DNA from: a virus
Virus record (IMG/VR): IMGVR_UViG_3300025896_000034
Coordinates: 1-53,112 of that record
Strand: one strand, 5' to 3'
DNA length: 53,112 bases
This document shows positions 15,561 to 22,406 of this stretch, piece after piece. The first letter of the stretch is position 1. Each line of letters starts with the position of its first letter. The position numbers and the translations under genes are program-made. The notes below the pieces were generated by a model. That model was not told where the DNA came from. It did no database searches and saw only the letters and a list, made by a program, of their open reading frames with translations.

Positions 15561-15937
15561 TCAGACCTAAGGCCCTGACACTGTTCATCAAACGCAGGCT
15601 GATCATCGCGGACGGCCTGCTGCTCAACCCAGAGTCGATCGCTGAGGACGTCTTCTACCTTCTGAAGGCAAAACTCGAAGATAAGACACTGAAGCCTAGC
15701 AGGCTCTTTTTCACGGAGCACGTGGAGTCGCTCTTGAAGTCCTACGGGGAGAGGCTATCAAACATTGAAGCCGAAACCATGTTGTTCCATGAGGTCAACA
15801 CCCTGTTTTCGCAGTCATGCGAGGGCGAGTTCATGGACACTGGGAAGTCCTCGTTTGCAGCAAAAGCTGATGGGGTCGATCAGGACACCGACAACGAGAC
15901 TGATTTCATGTTGGTGATGGGCAGTACCGAAGAGTAA
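15557..15937 (+). CDS. hypothetical protein
   Basis: 126 residues. The first 95 are helical, and the C-terminal 30 are acidic (DGVDQDTDNETD). It starts in an ATGA overlap with the previous gene, so the two probably share a transcript. No family recognised. Confidence 0.55.
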   Translation: MIRPKALTLFIKRRLIIADGLLLNPESIAEDVFYLLKAKLEDKTLKPSRLFFTEHVESLLKSYGERLSNIEAETMLFHEVNTLFSQSCEGEFMDTGKSSFAAKADGVDQDTDNETDFMLVMGSTEE

Positions 15938-15968
15938 GGCGTGAACGGGTCGTTTTGTATCCCTGTGG

Positions 15969-15986
15969 GGGCTAGGTTTCTAGCCC
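15969..15986 (+). promoter_or_regulatory. hairpin immediately before a start codon
   Basis: GGGCTAG (15969-15975), loop GTTT, CTAGCCC (15980-15986), 3 nt before the ATG at 15990. It could be a weak terminator for the gene before or a leader hairpin controlling the gene after. Confidence 0.5.
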
Positions 15987-15989
15987 TTC

Positions 15990-16481
15990 ATGGACCAGAA
16001 ACAGCCCAACGATACTGCAATCCCTCTCTCCCTCCAGAAGCACAACCTCCCCCCAGGTCATGCTGGTTATTACAACCACAAGAGGTCTCCGCTCACCTTC
16101 ACCTCCAACTTCTCCAACCGTGGACCTGCCGACATCGACGCCGGTAAGGCAGTCCGCGACCTCCAGGGCGCGCTCGTCCTCTGGGACCCGGATTTGGAGC
16201 GTATGGTTGCCGACGGCGACCTCAAGCGCATCATGCCGAGCGATCCGCGCTACAAACAGTTCGTCAAGGAGAGCGGCGACCTCAAGAAGCGCCAGAGCAC
16301 GGTCGTTACTCCGAATGCTCAGGTGCCGGTCGGCTCCCAGCAGGATCAGTCCGACGCTGGCAAACTCCAATATGAGACCGACGTCGTGGACGACACCACT
16401 TACTACCTCTACGAGGGCCAGCGGTTCTCCTCGATCAGCGCCATGAACGCTTACGCGAGGTCGATCGGCAACGTCACCTAG
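15990..16481 (+). CDS. probable virion protein
   Basis: 163 residues. It has a polar, flexible composition with segments such as YYNHKRSPLTFTSNFSNRG and DDTTYYLYEGQRFSSISAMNAYARS. The latter resembles a short peptidoglycan- or substrate-facing repeat, but I cannot name a family. The 3' end overlaps the convergent HU-like gene by 4 bp. Confidence 0.5.
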   Translation: MDQKQPNDTAIPLSLQKHNLPPGHAGYYNHKRSPLTFTSNFSNRGPADIDAGKAVRDLQGALVLWDPDLERMVADGDLKRIMPSDPRYKQFVKESGDLKKRQSTVVTPNAQVPVGSQQDQSDAGKLQYETDVVDDTTYYLYEGQRFSSISAMNAYARSIGNVT

Positions 16482-16825
16482 TACCTGGACCACGCGGGAC
16501 GCCGCTTTCGCTGCCACGACTTGTGAACACGCAGCGTAAAGCGGGTCCCTTCTCCATGAAAGCACTTCTTATTGGAGACACCAGACAGGTTCATCGGGTA
16601 TTCCCTGGCCTTCACCTTGTGAGGTTGGAGCACTGCAAACCCGAGGTCGAGAGGCTTTCCGTTAAACACCTTCTCTTGAAGGTAATCGACCATCACAGCC
16701 GCCAGCTTCCTGGCTTCAGTCGCGCTCATGTCGTACTGAAACTGCAAATCCGAAACCAAGAACTTCATGTAGGTGCGTCGGTACTCGGAGGCAGGAACGA
16801 CGTCTTTGACAGGCTTGCGTGGCAT
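16478..16825 (-). CDS. HU/IHF-like DNA-binding protein (tentative)
   Basis: 115 residues from the ATG at 16825, chosen because it lies 10 nt after the GCTTTCT leader motif; a longer start at 16900 would overlap the divergent gene. The run MSATEARKLAAVMVDYLQEKVFNGKPLDLGFAVLQPHKVKARE, followed later by a basic C-terminus, resembles the helix-helix-beta order of HU/IHF-like proteins (helical body, a GK.V.L.GFG.F turn, basic arm). The similarity is weak. It could compact or bend phage DNA. Confidence 0.4.
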   Translation of the reverse strand: MPRKPVKDVVPASEYRRTYMKFLVSDLQFQYDMSATEARKLAAVMVDYLQEKVFNGKPLDLGFAVLQPHKVKAREYPMNLSGVSNKKCFHGEGTRFTLRVHKSWQRKRRPAWSRY

Positions 16826-16858
16826 AGGCCAACCAAGAAAGCCACAAATTCTCTCCCA

Positions 16859-16866
16859 GTAGGTAT
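16859..16866 (+). promoter_or_regulatory. variant of the CTANNTAT octamer
   Basis: GTAGGTAT, one mismatch to CTANNTAT, 6 nt before the ATG at 16873. Confidence 0.35.
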
Positions 16867-16872
16867 CACAAT

Positions 16873-17520
16873 ATGCCCGAAGCTGCACTGATAACCACAA
16901 CCGAGTACGATCGGAACAACAAGTCCCTCAGGAACTGGATCACCGCAGTCGAGGGCAAGGTAGACACCCTTAGGGCGGAGTTTGACCAGTTTAAGGTTGA
17001 CATCCGGGCCGAACTGGCTACCGCAGTCAGTGGACTCAATCAGCAGCTCATCGGCAACAGGGCCTACACCTATCCGCACTCCTTGCCGTTCATCTTCACA
17101 GAGCAGGAGATCGCGGTGTCCTTGTGGAACAAATGGACCACGGTTGACCTGAGTTCGTGGTGGACCGCCACCACGGTCGCGTTCCCAGCGAAGGCCGTTC
17201 GCCTGCAAGTCAGCGCTCGCATCTGGTGGACCGGGCCTCTGCAGTCTGGAGATGATATCCGGTATCTGGATGTTGATTTTTCCGGTGTGGAAACCAGCAC
17301 GGCGGTGACGCAAGACAACTATGCGAGGCCTGCCCCGTCACGACGCGTCCGCGTCAGTGGTGTTAAGGACGACAGCACCTACGCAGATTCAGTCAGCCAG
17401 GAGCTGTTGGTACCGGTCTATTACAAGGACAACAAACCATACATCAGGTACTGGTTCGGGTCTAACGGAGGCTCCGTCAGCAGACAGGCCTCCATCGCTA
17501 TCACTGGCTGGAAGTATTAA
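16873..17520 (+). CDS. probable short fibre / virion protein
   Basis: 215 residues. Residues 10-60 have a heptad-like helical segment (SLRNWITAVEGKVDTLRAEFDQFKVDIRAELATAVSGLNQQL) typical of a trimeric coiled coil, followed by a strand-rich C-terminal domain with several Trp (NKWTTVDLSSWWTA...ITGWKY). This coiled-coil plus beta-head plan is common in phage short fibres and whiskers. No specific family recognised. Its stop overlaps the convergent gene by 4 bp. Confidence 0.5.
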   Translation: MPEAALITTTEYDRNNKSLRNWITAVEGKVDTLRAEFDQFKVDIRAELATAVSGLNQQLIGNRAYTYPHSLPFIFTEQEIAVSLWNKWTTVDLSSWWTATTVAFPAKAVRLQVSARIWWTGPLQSGDDIRYLDVDFSGVETSTAVTQDNYARPAPSRRVRVSGVKDDSTYADSVSQELLVPVYYKDNKPYIRYWFGSNGGSVSRQASIAITGWKY

Positions 17521-17822
17521 ACAGCGGCCTTGACGCCGTTGGGCCACAGCACCGTGTAGAACCCCTTCGGGTTCAGCTTCTTCTCTGGAAGCTGCTTGCC
17601 ATCGTACAACAGGCCTTCAGCAGAGGCCTTGAACCTGGAGGTGCGCAGGTGACTCACGAACTTGCGCGACTTGAGCTGCGTGAACCACGGGTGAAACGGG
17701 GTCGTAAACACAGCTGGGTCATGGTGATGGAGCACCGACTGACCCTTAGTCAGAGACATGATGGCTTGAATGTGGCGAGGCGCGGTGTGAGTGTGAAACT
17801 CGATGACGGTGACGTTTTTCAT
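17517..17822 (-). CDS. hypothetical protein
   Basis: 101 residues, His-rich near the N-terminus (EFHTHTAPRHIQAIM...VLHHHDPA), with no recognised domain. It begins in an ATGA-type overlap with the upstream SbcD-like gene, which suggests an operon and possibly a linked DNA-processing role. The clustered His residues could bind metal, but no known motif fits. Confidence 0.5.
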   Translation of the reverse strand: MKNVTVIEFHTHTAPRHIQAIMSLTKGQSVLHHHDPAVFTTPFHPWFTQLKSRKFVSHLRTSRFKASAEGLLYDGKQLPEKKLNPKGFYTVLWPNGVKAAV

Positions 17823-18856
17823 GATTGAGGGATGGAGGCGTTGCTTAGGCGTTCGAGTGCCTCGTCAACTAGGTCGGGGCGTCCTTTGGAAGAAAGCCAG
17901 CCGCGCACGGCGTCGTCCCAGTTCATCGCGGCTGCTGTGGCGCGCTGCGTCGGCATGGACTCAGGACGCTCAAGCAGGGGATGAGCCTTGACACCAAGAG
18001 TACGAGCAATCGTAGAGACCCGATCAACTTCGTGGGCGGTCGAGCACCTCACCTTGTAATAGCCAGGCTCCAGCGCGATGGCTTGGTCGAACTGATCAAA
18101 AACCAGATAATGAAACTGGTGGCCGGTGGTACGGATCGAGGTAATCACGCCGTTACGGTCCACCTTGATGAAGCGCTTGACGTCTCCAGACTCGTCGGAC
18201 GTCACCTGATATGGAGAGCCCAGATAGGTCACTTTGTCGGTGAGCGACTGTGGCTTGTGGAAGTGGCCCAGGAACACGTGGTCGAACTTGTCTGGGTGGA
18301 GGTCCTCGATTCCGAGCGCCCCCTCGAACAAAGACGAGGCCAGCATGGCTCCGGAGACACCCTGGTGGAGGCACAGGAAACGCTTTCCGACGTGCTTAGG
18401 TCCGAGAGCGGCTACTACGTGCTGCAAGCGCTCCTTGAGCGCGTCCGTGTCGTCCGTGTAGGCAAAGAAGATGTACTGGTTGCCGTCGATCTCCAGGATG
18501 GCATGGTCGGACACCACGGTAACACTGCCGAGCAGCTCAAAAGGCTTGAGGGCGTGGATGGTGCCGGACCTGCTGTAGTGGTCATGATTGCCAGCCACCA
18601 AAATGAGCTTGACCCCCTTGTCGCGGACCCTGCCGATCCACTCAGAGACAGCGAACATCACTGAGGTGTCCACGGCACGTTGGGTCTCAAACAAGTCGCC
18701 CAGAACCACGATGGTGTCGCCCTTCTTGGCCGGAGCCAGCACCTGATCGAGGGCGTGAATTCCGTCCTGCAGCCGGTTGGAAAACCCGGTCGGCAGGAGC
18801 GTCCCGAAAGAACTGTGGTTGTGCAGCTGCAGATCTGCTGTTAGGAACACGCTCAT
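17819..18856 (-). CDS. SbcD/Mre11-like metallophosphoesterase, T4 gp47-like
   Basis: 345 residues. The calcineurin-type motifs are visible in order: TADLQLH near residue 6 (usually DxH), VLGDLFE, VAGNHDHY, a later HQG, and GHFHKP. Enzymes of this family (T4 gp47, SbcD, Mre11) are the nuclease half of a complex with an SMC-like ATPase (gp46, SbcC, Rad50), used in recombination and DNA-end processing. An oddity is that the first motif reads DLQ where DLH is usual, although a His follows two residues later. No gp46/SbcC partner is in the window. It lies in a minus-strand run with overlapping neighbours on both sides. Confidence 0.75.
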   Translation of the reverse strand: MSVFLTADLQLHNHSSFGTLLPTGFSNRLQDGIHALDQVLAPAKKGDTIVVLGDLFETQRAVDTSVMFAVSEWIGRVRDKGVKLILVAGNHDHYSRSGTIHALKPFELLGSVTVVSDHAILEIDGNQYIFFAYTDDTDALKERLQHVVAALGPKHVGKRFLCLHQGVSGAMLASSLFEGALGIEDLHPDKFDHVFLGHFHKPQSLTDKVTYLGSPYQVTSDESGDVKRFIKVDRNGVITSIRTTGHQFHYLVFDQFDQAIALEPGYYKVRCSTAHEVDRVSTIARTLGVKAHPLLERPESMPTQRATAAAMNWDDAVRGWLSSKGRPDLVDEALERLSNASIPQS

Positions 18857-19170
18857 TCTCTGATGGGCTCTCCTGGGCTTGATGGAGCAACGCCAGCTGG
18901 GAGGATGTTGATGAACTCCGGAAGGGTGAACTTAAGAAGTTCCTCGTTAACCTGCTCGACCTTCATAGGGAGCTGGGTAGGTACAAAGTCAGAGACCTTG
19001 ACGACCAAGCTGGGTGAGTCGAGCTTCAGCATGGCACAACGAAGGGCCGACGAGAGGTACTGGACTTCATGATCACGACCTTCGGCTTCACCGAGTCGGC
19101 GCAGCAGGGCGACCTTGAGGGAGTCACTGAGGTTGCTATTGACGATCTCTTGCACGTCTTTATTCATCAT
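18853..19170 (-). CDS. hypothetical protein
   Basis: 105 residues, no family recognised. It ends in a 4-bp overlap with the SbcD-like gene. Two ATGs in tandem start the frame. The GCTTTCT leader motif lies 10 nt upstream, in a 20-nt segment very like those before the genes at 16825 and 29563. Confidence 0.55.
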   Translation of the reverse strand: MMNKDVQEIVNSNLSDSLKVALLRRLGEAEGRDHEVQYLSSALRCAMLKLDSPSLVVKVSDFVPTQLPMKVEQVNEELLKFTLPEFINILPAGVAPSSPGEPIRE

Positions 19171-19193
19171 AGACCGGGCAAGAAAGCAGATTC

Positions 19194-19382
19194 TCAGCCT
19201 GTCGAGCGAATAAACTCGACGACGCTGTCCGGTATGTCGTCCACGTCCGGATAGGACTTGGAACGAGCCCGGTGCGTCTGGATGTACCAGCCCTTGTCGT
19301 CGCGTTTGAGCCCGACCCCGTCGAGGCGCTCCGGCTTGAGCGCTTCAAACAGAGCTGATAGGGTGCGCAGGACTGAGGTCAT
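19194..19382 (-). CDS. small hypothetical protein
   Basis: 62 residues (DDKGWYIQTHRARSKSYPDVDDIPDSVVEFIRS). The composition is that of a real small protein, with no family recognised. It lies between two like-oriented genes with short gaps; a competing frame at 19160-19348 is less protein-like. Confidence 0.5.
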   Translation of the reverse strand: MTSVLRTLSALFEALKPERLDGVGLKRDDKGWYIQTHRARSKSYPDVDDIPDSVVEFIRSTG

Positions 19383-19391
19383 CCCCGATAG

Positions 19392-19679
19392 TTAGGGCTT
19401 CACCAGCCACTCAAACCGCAGGTGGTTGTCGCCACACAGCACGGGCTCCCAGCCAGCGTCCTTGATCATGCTGCGGACGCGGCTGAACAGGCACCCCTGG
19501 TGACTACCGTCTGGGCTCTTCGGCCAAGTCTTCAAGGCCCTGCCGTCGTAGTGGACGGAGGCATGAATCACTTTTCCGGGGAGCTCAACTAGGGTTGTGC
19601 CTAGGATGAAATCAAGGGCCTCCAGCTTCTCAATAAGCTTGAGGAGCCCCACGTTTCGGTTTCTCAGTGTACATTCCAC
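19392..19679 (-). CDS. small hypothetical protein
   Basis: 95 residues from the ATG at 19679, which would overlap the upstream gene by 50 bp; a GTG at 19652 (VGLLKLIEKLEALDF) is a plausible alternative start with less overlap. It contains HASVHYDGRALKTWPKSPDGSHQGCLFSRVRSM, with no family recognised. Confidence 0.5.
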   Translation of the reverse strand: MECTLRNRNVGLLKLIEKLEALDFILGTTLVELPGKVIHASVHYDGRALKTWPKSPDGSHQGCLFSRVRSMIKDAGWEPVLCGDNHLRFEWLVKP

Positions 19680-20769
19680 GGGCTGAAGTAGTTGTGTCGA
19701 TGGTGACGCTCTCGATGGCCTGATCGAAGTCGGCCATTGGGAAGGCCTTGAGGGCCGAGTCTGGGTTGCAGTTGAAGACCTCGAATCCGACCTTCAAGAA
19801 ATACTCCTGCAACTGGGTGAAGCGGTTGATCAGAAGCCCGTAGGAACTGTTGTTGCCCTTGATGGCACCCGTGGTGCGCTCTTCGTCAAAGAAGTACTTG
19901 GCGGTCTCAGACATGTTGAAGTCGCAGCCAAGAAGGTAGAGCTTCTTGAAGCCGAGCAGATGGATGATCCGGACAGCTGACAGCATGCAGGAACGACCGC
20001 CACCAAGGTCGGAGTGATTGCCCCAGTTGATGGTCTGCTCACTCAGGTACTGGGCAGCGAGGAAGCGCTCGTTGCGGCGGAAGCCGATCACGTTCGGGTG
20101 CTGCCACACCTGTGGCCCTTCTTGGTTGGTCTGAGGATTCCAGGTCGGCTTGGAGAAATGCGAGTATGGAATGAACTTCATGATGTTCGGGTTACGCCAG
20201 ATCTCCGGCATAAACCGGGTCGGGTCGTCCACACAAGTCCACATGTTGGGAGTAAGGCTGTGACCACCGTTGTTGACGCCGAATAACACGACGCCGGTCT
20301 GCTTGAGCTTGAGCTTGTCGATTTTGTTGAGGCTTGGCCCGTTGAGTGCCAGGAAGCAGGTCTGACCACGGTACAACCCGAGGAGGTCGATCGGAGCCCC
20401 GTCGTGCCGGAAGAACATCGGAGTGCCACGCATGGCGTCCGGCTCAGGCAGCTTGCCAATACCACGTTGACCACCACACCAGTTGTGCTCGTTGCGGTCG
20501 GCCTTGTCCACAAAGTCATCATGAGCACGGCGCATGGCCTTAACGGGGTCGCGCATCAACACCTCAACTCGCACGCAGTCGGCACGTTGCTCTGGCGTTA
20601 CCAGTTCCTCTTTGAAGAGCTTGAAGTCGATGTGACTGCCGTTCTTCATGAACAACCTGACATCGGGCTGCTTGATGACCGCAACGTTGGCGACGACGGC
20701 GTCTAGTTCGCCGGACCCCCAGTTGACGTCGCTAAACTTCAGTGATAGAGTCTCGTAGGTCTTCTTCAT
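19630..20769 (-). CDS. MptE/DUF115-like protein
   Basis: 379 residues from the ATG at 20769 (MKKTYETL). The central part has the signature of the MptE-like/DUF115 group: CFLALNGPSLNKID, GVVLFGVNN, a WTCVDDPTRFMP segment, then GRSCMLSAVRIIHLLGFKKLYLLGCDFNM. Known members include 6-hydroxymethylpterin pyrophosphokinases and sugar-transferase-like enzymes; the phage substrate cannot be deduced. An N-terminal extension of about 140 residues is unassigned. It might modify a nucleotide, a pterin or a virion glycan. Confidence 0.5.
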   Translation of the reverse strand: MKKTYETLSLKFSDVNWGSGELDAVVANVAVIKQPDVRLFMKNGSHIDFKLFKEELVTPEQRADCVRVEVLMRDPVKAMRRAHDDFVDKADRNEHNWCGGQRGIGKLPEPDAMRGTPMFFRHDGAPIDLLGLYRGQTCFLALNGPSLNKIDKLKLKQTGVVLFGVNNGGHSLTPNMWTCVDDPTRFMPEIWRNPNIMKFIPYSHFSKPTWNPQTNQEGPQVWQHPNVIGFRRNERFLAAQYLSEQTINWGNHSDLGGGRSCMLSAVRIIHLLGFKKLYLLGCDFNMSETAKYFFDEERTTGAIKGNNSSYGLLINRFTQLQEYFLKVGFEVFNCNPDSALKAFPMADFDQAIESVTIDTTTSARGMYTEKPKRGAPQAY

Positions 20770-20794
20770 AGATTGGATGAGCTGAGTTAGAAAT

Positions 20795-20802
20795 CTACGT
20801 AT
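20795..20802 (+). promoter_or_regulatory. CTANNTAT octamer (candidate phage promoter)
   Basis: CTACGTAT, 9 nt before the ATG at 20812, the longest spacing of the set. Confidence 0.35.
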
Positions 20803-20819
20803 TTGACCAGTATGGTCAA
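20803..20819 (+). promoter_or_regulatory. palindrome over a start codon
   Basis: TTGACCA (20803-20809), GTA, TGGTCAA (20813-20819), a perfect 7-bp inverted repeat spanning the ATG at 20812 in a divergent gap. Candidate operator or leader hairpin. Confidence 0.4.
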
Positions 20820-21291
20820 GATCACCCCCACCCTCCTCGAATCCAGGCTCCTGATTGAAGCGATCACCGGAGAAAAGCTGTTCGACAGTCTTGCCTTTTC
20901 TTACGAGACCAGCCGTGGCGGCGGTGCCTTTGCACAGGAACTTAACGGCTTGAGTCCAAACGACACCCGAATGATCCTCGATTTCATGAAAGAGGCTGGG
21001 TATGACGTGAGGCTCCCAGAAACGGGTGCTACTCCGCACGCGATCAAACGCGCTATCACAACCGCTGTGGCGTCCTCTTCTTCGTCCTCGTCCAGCTCAG
21101 CGAGCCGGTCCGAAGGTTTCGGCACTCACGAAGAGGACGAGGACGAGGAGGATGAGACCGGCGTCATCAAGGATGACGAGTCCGGCATCAGTGTCAGGCG
21201 CGAGCGCCCGATGAAAGACGACCCCGCTGCGAGCGAGCTGGCCCTTGCCAGAACTCTTGGACATCGCAGCGAGACCGGCGAAGAGGACTAA
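20812..21291 (+). CDS. hypothetical protein with Ser and acidic runs
   Basis: 159 residues from the ATG at 20812. The N-terminal 85 form a plausible globular domain (TPTLLESRLLIEAITGEKLFDSLAF...LSPNDTRMILDFMKEAGYDVRLPE). Then comes a run of about eleven Ser, followed by an acidic stretch (HEEDEDEEDETG) and a polar tail. No family recognised. The start codon lies inside a perfect palindrome. The 3' end overlaps the convergent MazG-like gene. Confidence 0.5.
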   Translation: MVKITPTLLESRLLIEAITGEKLFDSLAFSYETSRGGGAFAQELNGLSPNDTRMILDFMKEAGYDVRLPETGATPHAIKRAITTAVASSSSSSSSSASRSEGFGTHEEDEDEEDETGVIKDDESGISVRRERPMKDDPAASELALARTLGHRSETGEED

Positions 21292-21734
21292 GCTCCCGGC
21301 TTCTTGTCAGCACGATCCTTGGCGGCAGCATCAGAGTACTTGCCCTTGTAGCGCTTCTCCAACTTGGCTTTGTTGTGCGCCTGGACGCTCGCATGAGTGT
21401 AACCGAAGTGGTTCATGAGACCCTGCAGGAAGAAGCTGATGTCGCCCAGCTCCTCCAGGATCGTCTCACCGATCGTCGCGCCAGTCTGCTCACACATCAC
21501 GGTGTCCAGTGGCTGGTTGTAGATGGTGTGCTTCTTGATGGCGTCGAGGAGTTCACCAGAGGCTTCTCCGGCGATGCCGAAGACCATGCGGATGAGGTTC
21601 ACCTTGTCAGCCGTGAGGGTAGCCAAGATGGCCTCAGGCGGCTTGATCAGGTCGCCCACGAACTTGGCGTAGGGGATTGCATTGACGTCCAGTTCGGGAA
21701 CTGGGGTTGCGGGTGCGGATGTGTTTTGGTCCAT
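21288..21734 (-). CDS. MazG-like nucleotide pyrophosphohydrolase
   Basis: 148 residues. It carries the all-alpha NTP pyrophosphatase pattern: GIAGEASGELLDAIKK (E..E helix) and LEELGDISFFLQGLMNHFGY (EExxD helix), followed by NKAKLEKRYKGKYS. MazG-type enzymes hydrolyse NTPs or dNTPs to monophosphates; phage versions are thought to adjust nucleotide or alarmone pools. A disordered N-terminus (1-30) and a basic end flank the domain. The TGATTTCT leader is 7 nt before the ATG. Confidence 0.75.
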   Translation of the reverse strand: MDQNTSAPATPVPELDVNAIPYAKFVGDLIKPPEAILATLTADKVNLIRMVFGIAGEASGELLDAIKKHTIYNQPLDTVMCEQTGATIGETILEELGDISFFLQGLMNHFGYTHASVQAHNKAKLEKRYKGKYSDAAAKDRADKKPGA

Positions 21735-21746
21735 CCGCTCCAGAAA

Positions 21747-22103
21747 TCACGCGATCTTGATCACCAGACGGGCTTCGATGATGGTGATCCTGACTCCCTC
21801 TGGCTCCTCGTTCGTGCGAGCAATTCCGGTCATCAGGAATACACCTTCGTCAGTGCTGATAACAAGGTTGTGCTCCGGGCCAAACTCGATCCGATCGAAA
21901 AAGCGATCGGTCTCGTGCGTGCGACGCACAAAATACTTCGCCCCGAGAGCACGCTGGGTGACAGCTGGTTCATCCTGGCCGTCGATCGGGATCGTATGGG
22001 GTGCGAATTCGGCCTCAATGTTGCCCATAGCTGTGCAGGAACCATTGTCCGCGACGAAGCCAAGGCGTTGATAAGGAAGGGCCGGTTTGGTTGTGTTCTC
22101 CAT
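21747..22103 (-). CDS. hypothetical protein
   Basis: 118 residues from the ATG at 22103 (MENTTKP); a GTG two codons upstream is possible. Strand-rich C-terminal half, no family recognised. It is part of the short minus-strand unit 22331-21288 read from the promoter at 22365. TGATTTCT, which includes the stop of the upstream gene, lies 7 nt before the ATG. Confidence 0.55.
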   Translation of the reverse strand: MENTTKPALPYQRLGFVADNGSCTAMGNIEAEFAPHTIPIDGQDEPAVTQRALGAKYFVRRTHETDRFFDRIEFGPEHNLVISTDEGVFLMTGIARTNEEPEGVRITIIEARLVIKIA

Positions 22104-22115
22104 AACCACTAGAAA

Positions 22116-22331
22116 TCAGACAACGGCTGTGAGGCGTGCAACTGAAAACACTAGCTTGCCTTTGCTGCCTCCAAGGAGAGCGATCGGGTCACCAGCGTTG
22201 CAGCCAATGGAGGCTATGTTGTCGTGGGAGGGAACAGCAGGACGGGCCACCAAGACTTTGCGTCGCGGACCTTTGCCATCGACTTTGACGAGGGTTCCAA
22301 CGAGGGACTTGAGAGGGGAGGGAGCGGTCAT
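22116..22331 (-). CDS. small hypothetical protein
   Basis: 71 residues from the ATG at 22331, chosen because it lies 5 nt after a -10 box. Sequence MTAPSPLKSLVGTLVKVDGKGPRRKVLV... ends in hydrophobic strands. No family recognised. It is the first gene of a three-gene unit with the MazG-like gene. Confidence 0.55.
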   Translation of the reverse strand: MTAPSPLKSLVGTLVKVDGKGPRRKVLVARPAVPSHDNIASIGCNAGDPIALLGGSKGKLVFSVARLTAVV

Positions 22332-22336
22332 TCCAA

Positions 22337-22365
22337 AAGCTAACACAGGAGCTGGTGCTTGTCAA
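22337..22365 (-). promoter_or_regulatory. sigma70-type promoter, leaderless geometry
   Basis: On the minus strand: TTGACA (22365-22360), a 17-bp spacer ending in TGT, TAGCTT (22342-22337), then 5 nt and the ATG at 22331. The arrangement is identical to the promoter at 2517. Confidence 0.7.
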
Positions 22366-22388
22366 GCCCTCCCCGAGTTGGGGAGGGC
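22366..22388 (-). terminator. terminator-like hairpin after tail sheath gene
   Basis: GCCCTCCCC (22366-22374) / GGGGAGGGC (22380-22388), a perfect 9-bp stem with a 5-nt loop, 18 bp after the sheath stop. On the minus strand it is followed at once by the -35 box TTGACA of the next promoter rather than by a T-run, so termination may be partial. Confidence 0.6.
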
Positions 22389-22406
22389 GGCCAGCCCTGA
22401 TAAGCT

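Noticed and set aside
21375-22112. 245-codon open frame on the + strand
   Set aside because: Opposite the MazG-like gene and its upstream neighbour; no motif, no leader.
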